A stretch of DNA of 64,000 bases from Prorocentrum cordatum (taxonomy: Eukaryota; Sar; Dinophyceae; Prorocentrales; Prorocentraceae), in contig CAUYUJ010018898.1 in the NCBI GenBank assembly GCA_963575745.1, positions 20,848 through 84,847 on the forward strand. The letters are read 5' to 3'. The notes beneath the pieces are model-generated. The model made no database searches. It was not told the DNA's origin and saw nothing but the letters and a program-made list of their open reading frames with translations. Below are positions 20,041-30,329 of this stretch, in pieces (positions within the stretch are counted from its first letter, which is position 1; each line of letters starts with the position of its first letter). Made by a program: the position numbers and the translations under genes.

Positions 20041-20205
20041 CCTCCCCCTCGAAAACCGGGGTCACTGCCGGTTCGAACCCCCCCCCCCCCCCCCCCTCCG
20101 GATCCGGAAAACCGGGGGGGGTCACTACCGGTTCGAACCCCCCCCCCCCCCCCTCGAAAACCGGAGGGGGATCACTACCGGTTCGAACCCCTCCCACCCC
20201 CCCAC
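20041..20205 (+). repeat. Three poly-C-separated CCGGTTCGAACC units
   Basis: Three units with the order AAAACCGG, GGGTCACTACCGGTTCGAAC and then a long C run, spaced about 50 bp. The mirror-image set lies at 20821-20985, with the CCACTGTCCCC block between them. Confidence 0.85.
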
Positions 20206-20219
20206 TCACCGCCAGCAAA

Positions 20220-20815
20220 CGACTCCCGGTCCCTACCACCGTCCGCATCACATCCTCCACTGTTGTTCCCAGCACCACTGTCCTCACCACCACTGTCCCC
20301 ACTGTGTCCCCACCAGTGCCCCCACCACTGTCGCACTGTCCCCAGTCCCCACCACTGTTCCCACCACGGTTCCACTCCACTGTCTCCACGGCCCCAATCA
20401 CTGCCCGACTATCCCCACTGTCCCCACTGTCCCACTGACTCCGCCGCTGTCCCACTGAGCTGTCCCACTGTTCCCACCACTGTCCCTACTGTCCCCACCA
20501 CTGTCCCCACTGTACCTCTGTCCCATTGTCCCACCGCCGTCCTCGCCACCGCCTTCACCACTGTCCCCACCACCATTGTACCCTCCACTGTCCCACTGTT
20601 TCCACCTCATTCCCACTGTGCCCACACCACTGTCCCCACCACCACCGTCCCCACCACTGTCCACTGTCCCCCCTGTTCCCACCATTGTCCCCACCACTGT
20701 CCCCACCACTACCGGCCCTCTACTGTCCCACTGTCCCACTGTCCCCACCACTGTCCCGCTGTCCCCTCACCACTGTCCCACCAACACCGTCCCCACCTCT
20801 GTCCGCACCCCCACT
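20220..20815. repeat. Degenerate (CCCCACCACTGT)n array
   Basis: About 600 bp composed of CCACTGTCCC and CCCCACCACTG words. It separates two inverted sets of CCGGTTCGAACC units. Confidence 0.9.
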
Positions 20816-20820
20816 CGGTT

Positions 20821-20985
20821 TTCGAGGGGGGGGGGGGGTTCGAACCGGTAGTGACCCCCCCCCCTTTTCATGATGAGCTGGGGGGGGGGAGGGGTTCGAA
20901 CCGGTAGTGACCCCCCCGGTTTTCCGGAGGGGGGGGGGGAGGGGTTCGAACCGGTAGTGACCCCCCCCCGGTTTTCCGCCAGCAG
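20821..20985 (-). repeat. Three CCGGTTCGAACC units, inverted set
   Basis: Reverse-complement counterparts of the units at 20041-20205: GGGGTTCGAACCGGTAGTGA, then C run, then CCGGTTTTC. The whole 20041-20985 segment is therefore a large imperfect palindrome. Confidence 0.85.
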
Positions 20986-21005
20986 CGGTAGAACACGCTC
21001 TTTCT

Positions 21006-21009
21006 CATC

Positions 21010-21075
<66 letters not shown>

Positions 21076-21076
21076 G

Positions 21077-21126
<50 letters not shown>

Positions 21127-21212
21127 CCATCACCATCACCATCACCATCACCATCACCATCACCATCATCATCATCATCATCATCATCATCAGCATCACC
21201 ACCACCATCATC
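21006..21212. repeat. (TCA)n array
   Basis: About 205 bp of TCA with an internal (TCACCA)7 block. Confidence 0.95.
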
Positions 21213-21339
21213 ATTATAATCCTCCTCCTCCTCCACCTTTTCGTCATCCTATTCATCCTACTCCTACTCCTACTCCTCATCATCGTCTTCCTCGTTTTCC
21301 TCCTCCTCGTCCCCCCCCCCCTCCGCCTCCAAATTCTTA

Positions 21340-22100
21340 GATGGATCCTTTCGAAATTTGTTCCTGGCGGCAGCTGGAGAAGGGGAGAGGGGCAAGCCGT
21401 CACGGGAGGACGCGTGGCCAGCACGGGGGGCCGCGGCACGCAAGAGATGGGCCGAGAGCTCGACCCTGTTCTCCCTCATGCGCGCCCTCTCCGTCCTCTC
21501 TCTCATCTCATTTCTCCTCATTTTCCTCATCGTCCTCATCTTCCTCGTCCTCCTCTTCCTCCTTTTCCTCCTCGTCGTCCTCCCCCTCCTCCTCCCTGTC
21601 GCCCGCCCTTCCCCCATCCCCCGAGGGCTGTCAAGGTTGCCCCGTCGACCAGTCCCCTCGCACGACTACCTTATCATTAACTCGAGCTCTTACGAAAGAG
21701 GCTCCAGGGCTGGATGGCCCTTTTTCAATGAGGGGCCTCTGAAACCTAGGATATATCACCAAGAGCAGTGGTGGCCCTGCCTATCATCCAAATGCAAAGG
21801 GGGCACTCATAAGATCCCGCCACCCCTGGGGCGAGCGCGGTCGAGGGGGCAGGAGGGCGAGGAGAAGGGGGAGGAGGAGAAGGAGGAAGAAGAGGAGGAG
21901 GAGCTACTGGAGTTACTGGTTTGCGGACCGCTGTCCAGGCCTCTCATAAGGCCCCAGCGAAAGCAAAAACAACATGCCAACGAGTTGCAAGACAAAATGT
22001 TGATGGATGGAGGGCTCCCCGCCACAAAGGAAAGCAGCAACATAAAGGGGGGGCCGCGTGCAACTTCCTGGGCAGGGTAGGGTCCGCGAGGACCATCGGG
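21340..22100. other. Intergenic, no recognisable gene
   Basis: Pyrimidine-rich and purine-rich stretches (21480-21600, 21850-21905) separate unique segments. Open frames are low complexity. Confidence 0.45.
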
Positions 22101-22107
22101 CCAGTTC

Positions 22108-22536
22108 GTGTTCATCCTCCTCCTCCTCGTTCGCCTCGTCCTCCTCCTGCTCCTCCTTCTCCTGATCCTCCTCATGCTTATCCTCCTCCTCTTATTGTTA
22201 TTCCTCCTCCTCGTCCTCATACTTCTCATGATCGTCCTCCTCTTCCTCGTCCTCCTTCCTCGTCCTCCTCATCATCTTCATCTCCCTCCTCTTCCTCACC
22301 CACACCCTCCTACTGCCCTCCCCTCTCGTCCCCTCTCGCCCTCCCCGCGCCGTCACCTTCCAGAGAGCGCCAGTGATCCTCCTTCTCCTCCTTATCCACC
22401 TCCTTTTCCTCCTCCTCCTCCTCCTCCTCCTCCTCCTCCCTCCTCCTCCTCCTCCTCTTCCTCCACCTCCCCCTCCTCCTCTTCCTCCTCCTCCTCCTTC
22501 TCCTCCTCCTCCTCCTCCTTCCTCCGCCAGGTGGCC
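22108..22536. repeat. TCC/TTC-rich pyrimidine tract
   Basis: About 430 bp dominated by TCC and TTCC with a GC-rich break at 22315-22370. A complementary GGA-rich tract lies at 22695-22770, making a potential inverted pair about 170 bp apart. Confidence 0.85.
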
Positions 22537-23141
22537 ACCTCTGCGCAGCTCAAGCGCAGAGGGGCCAGTGGCGGCGCTGCGGTCGTGTCGTGAGGGTGGC
22601 GGCCATAGCCCCATGCGAGATCGGGGCGGAGAGGGGCAGGGATCATCCCCCCATATCTTTCGAAAGACATGGCCCGTGTGGGCAAGGCAGTCCAACGGAG
22701 GATGGGGGGGAGGACGAGGAGGAAGAGGAGGATGAGGAGGAAGAGGAGGAAGAGGAGGAGGAGGAGGAGCAATTCGGATTAAGGTTACCACGTTTGGGTG
22801 AGCGTTGCTGCAGGATTAGGATTGTGTGGGGGGTATTAGAGTTTTGGGTTACGGTGTTAAAGTTAAGGCGCTAGGATCAGTACGGGAATGTTGGGGTGTT
22901 TGTTTAAGGATGCTACAGTGCAGTGTTCTTGCTTATGATCGGGTCGGTATGGGTGTATGTTTATGGTGCTAGTTTTAGCGCGTGCTGCTAACGGTGCTGA
23001 CGTGAAGATTAGGTATTGCATGGTTACCGTTCGGGCCAGGTGGCTAAGGAACATAAGCTGAGGGAAAGACAACCAACGAGCGTGCGCGGCGCGGGCAGCT
23101 CCTCGGCGCATCCACGCCAGCCGACGCTGGTCACCAACCGG

Positions 23142-23332
23142 ACGTGCATTGTATGTTTATTGGATTGGCATTGGATGTGCATTGAACGTGTTTTTTGACG
23201 CGCATTGTATTTGCATTCGAGGTGAGGTGCATTGGATTTGCATTGGATTTGCAGTGGATTTGCATTGGATTTGCATTGAGTTTGCATTGAATTATCATTG
23301 GATTTGCATTGGATTGGCATTGGATTGGCAAC
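23142..23332. repeat. 12-bp tandem repeat (GCATTGGATTTG)n
   Basis: About 15 degenerate units of GCATTGGATTTG. The 12-bp period keeps all frames open (Asn/Pro/Met/Gln or Ile/Gly/Phe/Ala repeats), so the surrounding frames are not genes. Confidence 0.92.
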
Positions 23333-23334
23333 AC

Positions 23335-23830
23335 GGTGGCCAAAACAAGCGTTGGGACGACGAAATCACCACTTACTTACGTCAACGCAGACCAGACCTC
23401 CACCGACCGCCCAGGCAAGCCCATTCGAAAGGACAACCGAACGACATCACATGGACGCAAACAGCCCAAGACACCGAAGCATGGACAGCGCTCGAACACC
23501 ACTTCACCGACCTCACGTCGACCAGCACCCGGGATTCAGACCAACGACGTAAAATCTCTGCGAACGTCGAGACGTCTCGCCCAACCCGCGCCGACACCGA
23601 CACCAAGGACTTTTTTCCCTCCTCCTCCCCCTCTCCTCCTAACTTTTTACATGTCTCGCATTGCATGAATCCAGACACCTCAGATCCTAGAGGCCATGGC
23701 CTCACCCACCTGGTCTGCTCTAGGCCCAGAAGCTATCCGCAACGGTGGTCGCATCGCATCGCAAGACAGCCTAAGAAGCCCCCCAAGCCGGCCTCAAGAC
23801 GGTCCGAGGGACCTCCAGGATCGTCCTGAA
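23335..23830. other. Unique intergenic sequence
   Basis: Less repetitive than its surroundings. A plus-strand frame across 23149-23829 is open but begins in the 12-bp repeat and has no recognisable motif (Thr/Pro/Arg-rich). I cannot support a gene. Confidence 0.35.
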
Positions 23831-23831
23831 G

Positions 23832-24055
23832 TTAGGTCGGGCATGTGATCCTACAGGCAGATGTTGGGCGAAAAGTTAAAAATCGTCCAAAAATGCGCAC
23901 AGATTCAGACGTTTTCGAGGTCAAAAAAGAATCACAAAAATCGAAGAACTCGAAAGAGTCACAACAGTCGAAAAATCACCCATAGAATCACAAACCGTAC
24001 CCAGACCATGTTTGCACTATGCTTGGATATTCCTTCTGGACAGGGCTGAACCTGA
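23832..24055 (+). mobile_element. Family A element, diverged and expanded (copy 5)
   Basis: The left terminus TTAGGTCGGGCATGTGATCC is clear. The right side is recognisable only as ACCATGTTTGCACTATGC, TTGGATATTCCTTCTGGACA and CTGAACCTGAA, which parallels the CCTGTAGGGGACATGCCCGA end of other copies. The interior is longer and A-rich. No target duplication. Confidence 0.55.
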
Positions 24056-24308
24056 ACGGTGTTCTTCGTTTTCGTTTTGTTCTCGTTTTCCCTCGTTTCG
24101 TCTCCAATCCGCCATTACCGCAAAACGAAATCGAACCGAAAACGGCCCACGAAATCGCCAAAACACCGTTTAAGGTCCACCCCTGCTTCTGGAGAGGGAC
24201 GGGAACCCGATTCCATCCCGAAGCGCGGGCCCGACGACGGCCTCCGGAGGCCAAGAGGTCCCCACAGAGGCTCCCAGGGGCTCCCAAGGGGCCCCAAGAG
24301 AGCCCCAG

Positions 24309-24348
24309 GAGAGGAGGAGGAGGAGGAGGAGGAGGAGGAGGAGGAGGC
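24309..24348. repeat. (GGA)n microsatellite
   Basis: Forty bases of GGA inside a family R-like GGCCCC/AGGCTCCC region. Confidence 0.9.
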
Positions 24349-24494
24349 CCCCACGGGGCCCCCACGAGGCCCCGTGGAGCCCGCCATACAGGGCTCCCAG
24401 GAAGCACCCGGGAGGCCTCCAGAGGGCCTCAGGAGGCCTCCTCGTCTTCCTCCTCCTTCACCTCCCCCCTCATCTTCCTTTCTCGTCCTCCCCC

Positions 24495-24690
24495 CACTGT
24501 CCATTGTCCCCCCGAGGGGGTTCTGCAACGGCTGGGGGACACATTGTCCAGTAACTTGGCCAGACCTCGGCCCGACGTCTGGCCGCAGAGACGAGTCCAC
24601 GAGGCAGGGGGCGTCGATGATTTGCCGCAGGCGTCTTAGATCCAGCACCGTGCCTCTGGCACGAAGTGGAGTGCCCCAAGGCTGATGCAG
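24495..24690 (+). repeat. Dispersed module I, copy 1
   Basis: Starts TTGTCCCCCCGAGGGGGTTC, then CAACGGCTGGGGGACACATT, GTCCAGTAACTTGGCCAGAC, GTCTGGCCGCAGAGACGAG and GCGTCGATGATTTGCCGC. The same order occurs at 36085-36275. In both places a TTCCTCC-rich tract precedes it and family R repeats flank it. Confidence 0.7.
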
Positions 24691-24769
24691 TCCTGAAAGG
24701 TAAGTAGTGGTTTCCTGGATGGGGTTCGAATAGATGGGGTCGGGGGATAGCGCCGTTTCCTCCCATGTT

Positions 24770-25115
24770 CGACTTCCCGATGCTCCAAGACTGCCCAAGA
24801 GGCCCCCAACATCGCCCCAAGAGTGGGCTCCAAGTCGGCCCAAGAGGCATACAAAACGGCCCAAGACGCCCCCAAGACGGAGGCCCAGCCGAGGGACCCG
24901 ACCGAACATTTCGGGCCCTCAGCCCCGAGAAGCCCTCAGGAGGCCCCAAGAGGCCCCCGCGAAGCCCCCAGGAAGCCCCGAGAAGCCCACAAGAGGCCCA
25001 CAAGAGGCCCCAAGAGGCCCCCAGGTTCCCAGGAGGCCCTCCTGAGGTTCCCGAGAGGCCCCTCAACTGCCACCCAGAGGCTCCCGAGAGCGCTGCGAAG
25101 AGACCCCGAGAAGCG
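24770..25115 (+). repeat. Family R degenerate repeat block (forward)
   Basis: Loose tandem CAAGAGGCCCCC and CAAGACGGCCC words of 9-15 bp. No consistent period. Same composition as 34800-36005 and 43570-43760. Confidence 0.75.
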
Positions 25116-25412
25116 TCCCTGAGGACTCTGACCCAGAACCCACGCAGGGTGGTGAGATGCGCCAAAGGCCAGTTGATAACGAAAACAGCAAACATTACTC
25201 ACTGCGTGGAGCTCCCCAGATGTGCATTTCATGTCTTCTGTCATGCCATAATGAGCGTCTCTTCATGAGCGCTTGACTATGATAGCGCGTCCACGTGGGC
25301 GACAGGGCCGACGAAGACGAGTGAATCCTGATGAGAGTGAGTGAGTATGAGCCAAAGTGAGCTTTGAGTATGATTGAATATGAGCCTCCCATCTACTCCT
25401 CCTCCTCCTCAC

Positions 25413-26705
25413 ACTGGCCGCGAACGGGCCCGTGAAAACACCCCTGGCGGCTCCCCTTGGGGGTGCTGAAACCAGCGCCCCGCCGGCGCCCTGCCTGAGA
25501 CATCCTCAAAATCTGCTCTGACAGCACAGGATGTTGGGCATGAAAACGAACAAACCGCCTCAGACACCTCCACAAACTGGCCGCGAACGGGCCCATGTCC
25601 TACCCCCTCGCGGCTCCTTCTGCCTGAGACATCCTCAAAATCTGCTCTGAAAGCCAACGATGTTGGGCATGAAAACGAACAAACCGCCCGAGACATCCCC
25701 ACAAACTGGCCGCGAACAGGCCCGTGAAAACACTCCTGGCGGCTCCCCTTAGGGGTGTTGAAACCAGCGTCCCGCCTGAGACATTCTCAAGATCTGCTCT
25801 GAAAGCCAAGGATGCCGGGCATGAAAACAGACAAACCGCCTCAGACATCTCTGCAAACTGGCCGCGAACGGGCCCGTGAAAACACCCCTGGCGGCTCCCC
25901 TTACGGGTGCTGAAACCAGCGCCCCGCTTAAGACATCCTCACAATCTGCTCTGAAAGCCAACGATGTTGGGCATGAAAACAAGCAAACCGCCGGAGACAT
26001 CCCCACAAACTGGCCGCGAACGGGCCCGTGAAAACACCCCTGGCGGCTCCCCTTAAGGGGTGCTGAAACCAGCGTCCCGCCTGAGACATCCTCAAAATCT
26101 GATGCGAAAGCCAAGGATGTTGGGCATGAAAACGAACAAACCGCCTGAGACATCCTCACAAACTGGCCGCGAACGGGCCCGTGAAAACACCCCTGGCGGC
26201 TCCCCTTACGGGTGCTGAAACCAGCGCCCCGCTCAAGACATCCTCACAAGCTGCTCTAAACGCAAACAAGTCTGCCCACCAAAACAGCCAAACCGCTTGA
26301 GACATCCCCACAAACTGGCCGCAAGCGGGCTCGTGCAAACACCCCTGGCGGCTCCCCCTAGGGGTGCTGAAACCAGCGCCCCGCCTGAGACATCCTCATA
26401 AACTGCTCTAAACGCAAACGAGTCTGCCCACCAAAACAGCCAAACCGCCTGAGACATCCCCACAAACTGGCCGCGAACGGGCCCGTGAGAGCACCCCTGG
26501 CGGCGCCCCTTAGGGGTGCTGAAACCAGCGCCCCGCCTGAGGCATGCTCACAAACTGCTCTAAACGCAGACGAGTCTGCCCACCAAAACAGCCAAACCGC
26601 CTGAGACATCCCCACAAACTGGCCGCGAACGGGCCCGTGAGAGCACCCCTGGCGGCTCCCCTTTGGGGTGCTGAAATCAGCGCCACGCCTGAGACATACT
26701 CCGAA
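25413..26705. repeat. 152-bp satellite, about nine tandem copies
   Basis: ACTGGCCGCGAACGGGC starts at 25413, 25576, 25705, 25857, 26009, 26162, 26314, 26466 and 26618; most intervals are 152-153 bp. Each unit continues GTGAAAACACCCCTGGCGGC, GGGTGCTGAAACCAGCGCCC, CCTGAGACATCCTCA, then GCATGAAAACGAACAAACCG or, in the right half, CCACCAAAACAGCCAAACCG. Two unit types therefore occupy the left and right halves. The minus strand stays open because stops are rare in the unit, but 152 is not a multiple of 3. Confidence 0.95.
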
Positions 26706-26985
26706 TCTTCTGTGTTGAATAAGTCTGCGTATGAGTAAGTCTGACTATGAGAAGGTCTGAGTATGAATAAGTCTGTGTATGAGTAAGTCTGTGTATGAGT
26801 ACGTCTGGTATGATTAAGTATGGGTATGAGTAAGTATGTGTATGAGAAAGTCTGTGTATGCGTACGTCTGGGTATGAGTAAGTCTGAGTATGAGTAGGTC
26901 TGAGTATGAGTAGGTCTGAGTATGAGTAAGTCTGTGTATGAGTAAGTCTGGGTATGAGTAAGTCTGAGTATAAGTAAGTCCGAGA
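26706..26985. repeat. 16-bp tandem repeat (GTATGAGTAAGTCTGA)n
   Basis: About 17 degenerate units of GTATGAGTAAGTCTG with single-base variants. It abuts the 152-bp satellite directly. Confidence 0.9.
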
Positions 26986-26989
26986 GAGG

Positions 26990-27400
26990 GGGAGGAGAAG
27001 AAGAGGGAGTAGGAGGCGTCCAAGTAATAACAAGAACCCCATCTTAGGATATTGGGAAAAGGAGAACGCCTCCAGATGCATGCGCAAACGAACCTAAAAT
27101 TCAGACCTGGACTTCTCCCGCTGCCCATCCAGACCCGAAATCATGCAGGAATCCAGCAGTGGCGACGCGGGAACTCCAGGAGACACGAAAATGTAAAAAT
27201 GCCCCGCGTTACGATTTCAGTGCCCTGTGGCGCGGTCGCATGTGGTCACAGCCACTGGGGCCTTCCGTGGAGCTTCCCATGGGGCCACGAAACGCTGCAC
27301 CGGGTGCGCTGAGATTGGTGGACAAGCGGAAGGGCAAGAGGCAGGGATAAAGGGAGGATGGGGAGGAGGGGCGAGGAGGAGGAACGCGGGGCACTGTCTC
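26990..27400. other. Intergenic, no recognisable gene
   Basis: Unique sequence with a GAGGAGGGG-rich patch (27350-27390). No coherent reading frame with recognisable domains. Confidence 0.4.
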
Positions 27401-27404
27401 CCCA

Positions 27405-27560
27405 GACATGCGACGTCCTGATGTTTTCAATCTGGGGGCCCTGGAAGTCCCGACCCTTTCCCCAGGACCCGTTTTTTATCCTGAGTCGTTCTTTGACGGT
27501 CCCGAGGCCCGGCGAGGGCCCCCCGAGGCCGAAAATGGCCAAAAAAGCCTCCCGTGCTGA
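27405..27560 (-). repeat. Dispersed repeat family E, copy 2 (reverse)
   Basis: Its reverse complement runs GGCCATTTTCGGCCTCGGGG, GGCCCTCGCCGGGCCTCGGG, ACCGTCAAAGAACGACTCAG and ATCAGGACGTCGCATGTCTG. It is closest to the copy at 59945-60075, with which it shares the terminal CAGGACGTCGCATGTCTGGG. Confidence 0.75.
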
Positions 27561-27837
27561 TTTTTGTTCACGACGCGATCATGCCTGAGACTTCAAGACG
27601 AGGACCCGACACCACAGGATGGACGGGAAGCATCAAAAATGCCCTGCGCCTCACTGCCAGTGAGCACCGTGTAACGTCTCCCCGATCCCCATCCCAGGCG
27701 GCGCGGCCTGGGCCCCACTGGCCGATCTACACCCCTAGATGGGGTATGGGCCGTTCCCTTCGGGTTTCGAGGGGTGTACCCCCAACTGGGGTGGTAATTT
27801 GGTGGGGTCTCGAGGGGGATGAGGATGGGGATGGGGG

Positions 27838-27895
27838 GTCATCGTCGTCGTCGTCGTCATCGTCGTCGTCGTCGTCATCGTCGTCGTCGTCGTTC

Positions 27896-27927
<32 letters not shown>

Positions 27928-28246
27928 ACCGTCGTCGTCGGGGTCGTCGTCGTAGTCGTCGTCGTCGCCGTCATCTTCGAGTTCGTCGTCGTCGTCGTTG
28001 CCGCCATCGTCGGGATCGTCGTCGTCGTTCCCGCCGTCGTCGTCGTCGTCGTCTTCGTCGTCGTCGGGGTCGGTGAAGCGATGCCGAGCCGGTGCCCCGG
28101 CCTGGGCCCGGCCGCCCCGCGAGGCCCGCCGAGGCGCGGCGAAGCGCGGGGGGGGTGGCCTCCCAGATGCGCACCTTGGCGTAGCTCCGCGGGCCTCCGA
28201 TGCGCCAACGACGGCGACGACGACGGCGAACTCGACGACGACGAAC

Positions 28247-28290
<44 letters not shown>

Positions 28291-28400
28291 CCCGACGACG
28301 GCAGCGACGACGACGACGACGACGACGACGACCCCGAACATGGCGGCAGCGATGACGACGACGACGACGACGCTGACGGCTACGGCGACGGACGCTGACG
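27838..28400. repeat. Giant trinucleotide inverted repeat, (GTC)n then (GAC)n
   Basis: About 235 bp of TCG/GTC triplets (27838-28075) and about 185 bp of ACG/GAC triplets (28205-28390) are complementary arms around a 130-bp GC-rich centre. Long Asp-, Thr-, Ser- or Arg-only frames result. The whole block could fold into a triplet hairpin. Confidence 0.92.
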
Positions 28401-28990
28401 ACGTCGTCGGCGGTGGATATGGCGACGCCAACGACAGTGACGACGGCGCCGACGACGTCGGAGGCGGCGACAACGGCGGCGGCGGCGAGGACAATGAAAT
28501 CGCAGAGACGACAGAGGCCACGGCGGCGGCGAGGTGCACTCGGAAACCCATGCGCGGGGAGCTCGCCAGAAAAGACACGCACATATGAAGATATCAGTCG
28601 AAATCCCACCAGCCCTCTGGGCTGAGGTGGTTTAGCGGGTTTCCTATTCCGTCTTCCGTCAGGTAGGTTTTTTTGTCCACCTTTCCTTTTTATCAACAAT
28701 CCCTCCCCAGGCGACCGGCAGCCAACCAGGACAAACTGCAACACCCCCCCACGATCCCCTTCAAAAAACAATACGATTTACTAGAGTGGGAGTAAAGAGT
28801 CGAGCAGCGAGCAGAGAATGGCAGGGTGGAACACGTGAACCGCCACCGTGCCTCGTGCACGCCGAGGCGCGGAAGAATGTCAAAATCTGTCTGCTAGGGT
28901 CCACGCACTCTGATAAAGGACCCCCCCACACTCCCGTGGTAGCAGACTGCTGCGTGCATCCCCCCTACTCACCGAGGCCACTTCCCTCGT
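28400..28990. other. Intergenic, no recognisable gene
   Basis: ACG/GGC-rich decay of the triplet array to about 28540, then unique sequence with C-runs. No gene supported. Confidence 0.4.
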
Positions 28991-28995
28991 GCCCA

Positions 28996-29240
28996 CTCGA
29001 GGATAGTGCACTTCCAGCACGGCAGCTAATGCTTAACCCCCCCCTTGCCACGCCTGCCCTCTCGAGGATGGTGGACTGTCCGCACAGCAGCCAATGCCTG
29101 AACCCCCACTCTGTGGGTTCGCGCTCGAGGACGGTGCACGCCCCGCCTGGCAGCTGATGCCTGAACCCCCTTCCACAGCTAATGCACGAGCCCCCCTTCC
29201 ACGCGCACCCGCTCGAGGATGATGCGCTTCCCACTTGTTC
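28996..29240. repeat. About 64-bp tandem repeat, four copies
   Basis: CTCGAGGATGGTGCAC-like anchors lie at 28996, 29061, 29124 and 29212. Units continue CAGCTAATGC and TGAACCCCC. The last unit is longer. Confidence 0.8.
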
Positions 29241-29255
29241 CCGCTCCCGCCCCCC

Positions 29256-29345
29256 CCTCCTCCTCCTTCTCCTTCTCCTCCTCCTCCTCCTCCTCCTCCT
29301 CCTCCTCCTCCTGCTCCTCCTCCTCCTCCTCCTCCTCCTCCTCCT
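29256..29345. repeat. (TCC)n microsatellite
   Basis: Ninety bases of TCC/TTC. Confidence 0.92.
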
Positions 29346-29519
29346 AGACGGCACCAAGACCGCCCCACGACCGCCCCCAGACACCCACCATACGGCCAAG
29401 AGGGCCCCACGGCCCAAGAGAACCCCAAGCCCCCGTAACAGGGACCCAAGACGGCCAAGAAACCCCCTAAGACTGCCTCGCAAGAGGCCAGCACAGCTCT
29501 ACGACGGCCCAAACGAGTT

Positions 29520-29605
29520 CCACCACCACCACCACCACAACTATCATCATCACCACCACCACCATCACCATCACCAGCATCATCAGCATCTTCATCCTGA
29601 TCATC

Positions 29606-29666
<61 letters not shown>

Positions 29667-30328
29667 GCAACATCAGCATCAGCATCATCATAATCATCAG
29701 CATCATCATGTTCATCAGGATCATCAGCATCATCATCGGCATAATCATCATCAGCATCATCAGCATCAGCATCAGCATCAGCATCATCATCAGCATCCTC
29801 ATCCTTATCATCAGAAACCTCATCGTCATCATCGGCTTCATCATCACCATCATCAGAATCATCAGCAGAATCAGCATCATCAACATAATCATCAGCATCA
29901 TCCCCCTCATCATCATCACCATCACCATCACCATCATCATCAAAAGCATCACCATCACCATCATCATCAGCAGCAGCATCATCACCATCAGCATCATCAT
30001 CAGCAGCACTAGCATCATCATCAACATCGTCAGCATCATCACCATAATAATCATCATCAGCATCATCATCAGCAGCACTATCACCATCATCAGCATAATC
30101 ATCATGATCAGCAGCATCATCATCATCAGCATCAGCATCATTATCACCGTCGTCGTCATCACCATCATCAGCATCATCATAATCATCAGCATCATCAGCA
30201 TAATCAGCATCATCAGCAGCATCATCATCCTCATCATCAGAAACCTCATCATCAGCATCATCACCATCATCATCAGCATCATCAGCATCTGCATCATCGT
30301 CATCATCAGCACTAGCATCATCATCACA
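29520..30328. repeat. (CAT/CAG)n array, about 800 bp
   Basis: Almost uninterrupted CAT triplets with CAG and CAC variants, the longest triplet array in the window. His/Gln, Ile/Ser and Met/Leu frames are artefacts. Confidence 0.95.
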
Positions 30329-30329
30329 C

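Noticed and set aside
20041-20205. tRNA genes at the GGTTCGAACC units
   Set aside because: No cloverleaf, anticodon arm or A box can be drawn; the units are embedded in C runs.
25413-26705. Minus-strand cysteine/tryptophan-containing repeat proteins in the 152-bp satellite
   Set aside because: 152 bp is not divisible by three, so successive units would need different frames; no single frame spans the array.
25413-26705. CRISPR array
   Set aside because: Repeats are contiguous with no unique spacers, and no associated genes exist; the genome is evidently eukaryotic.
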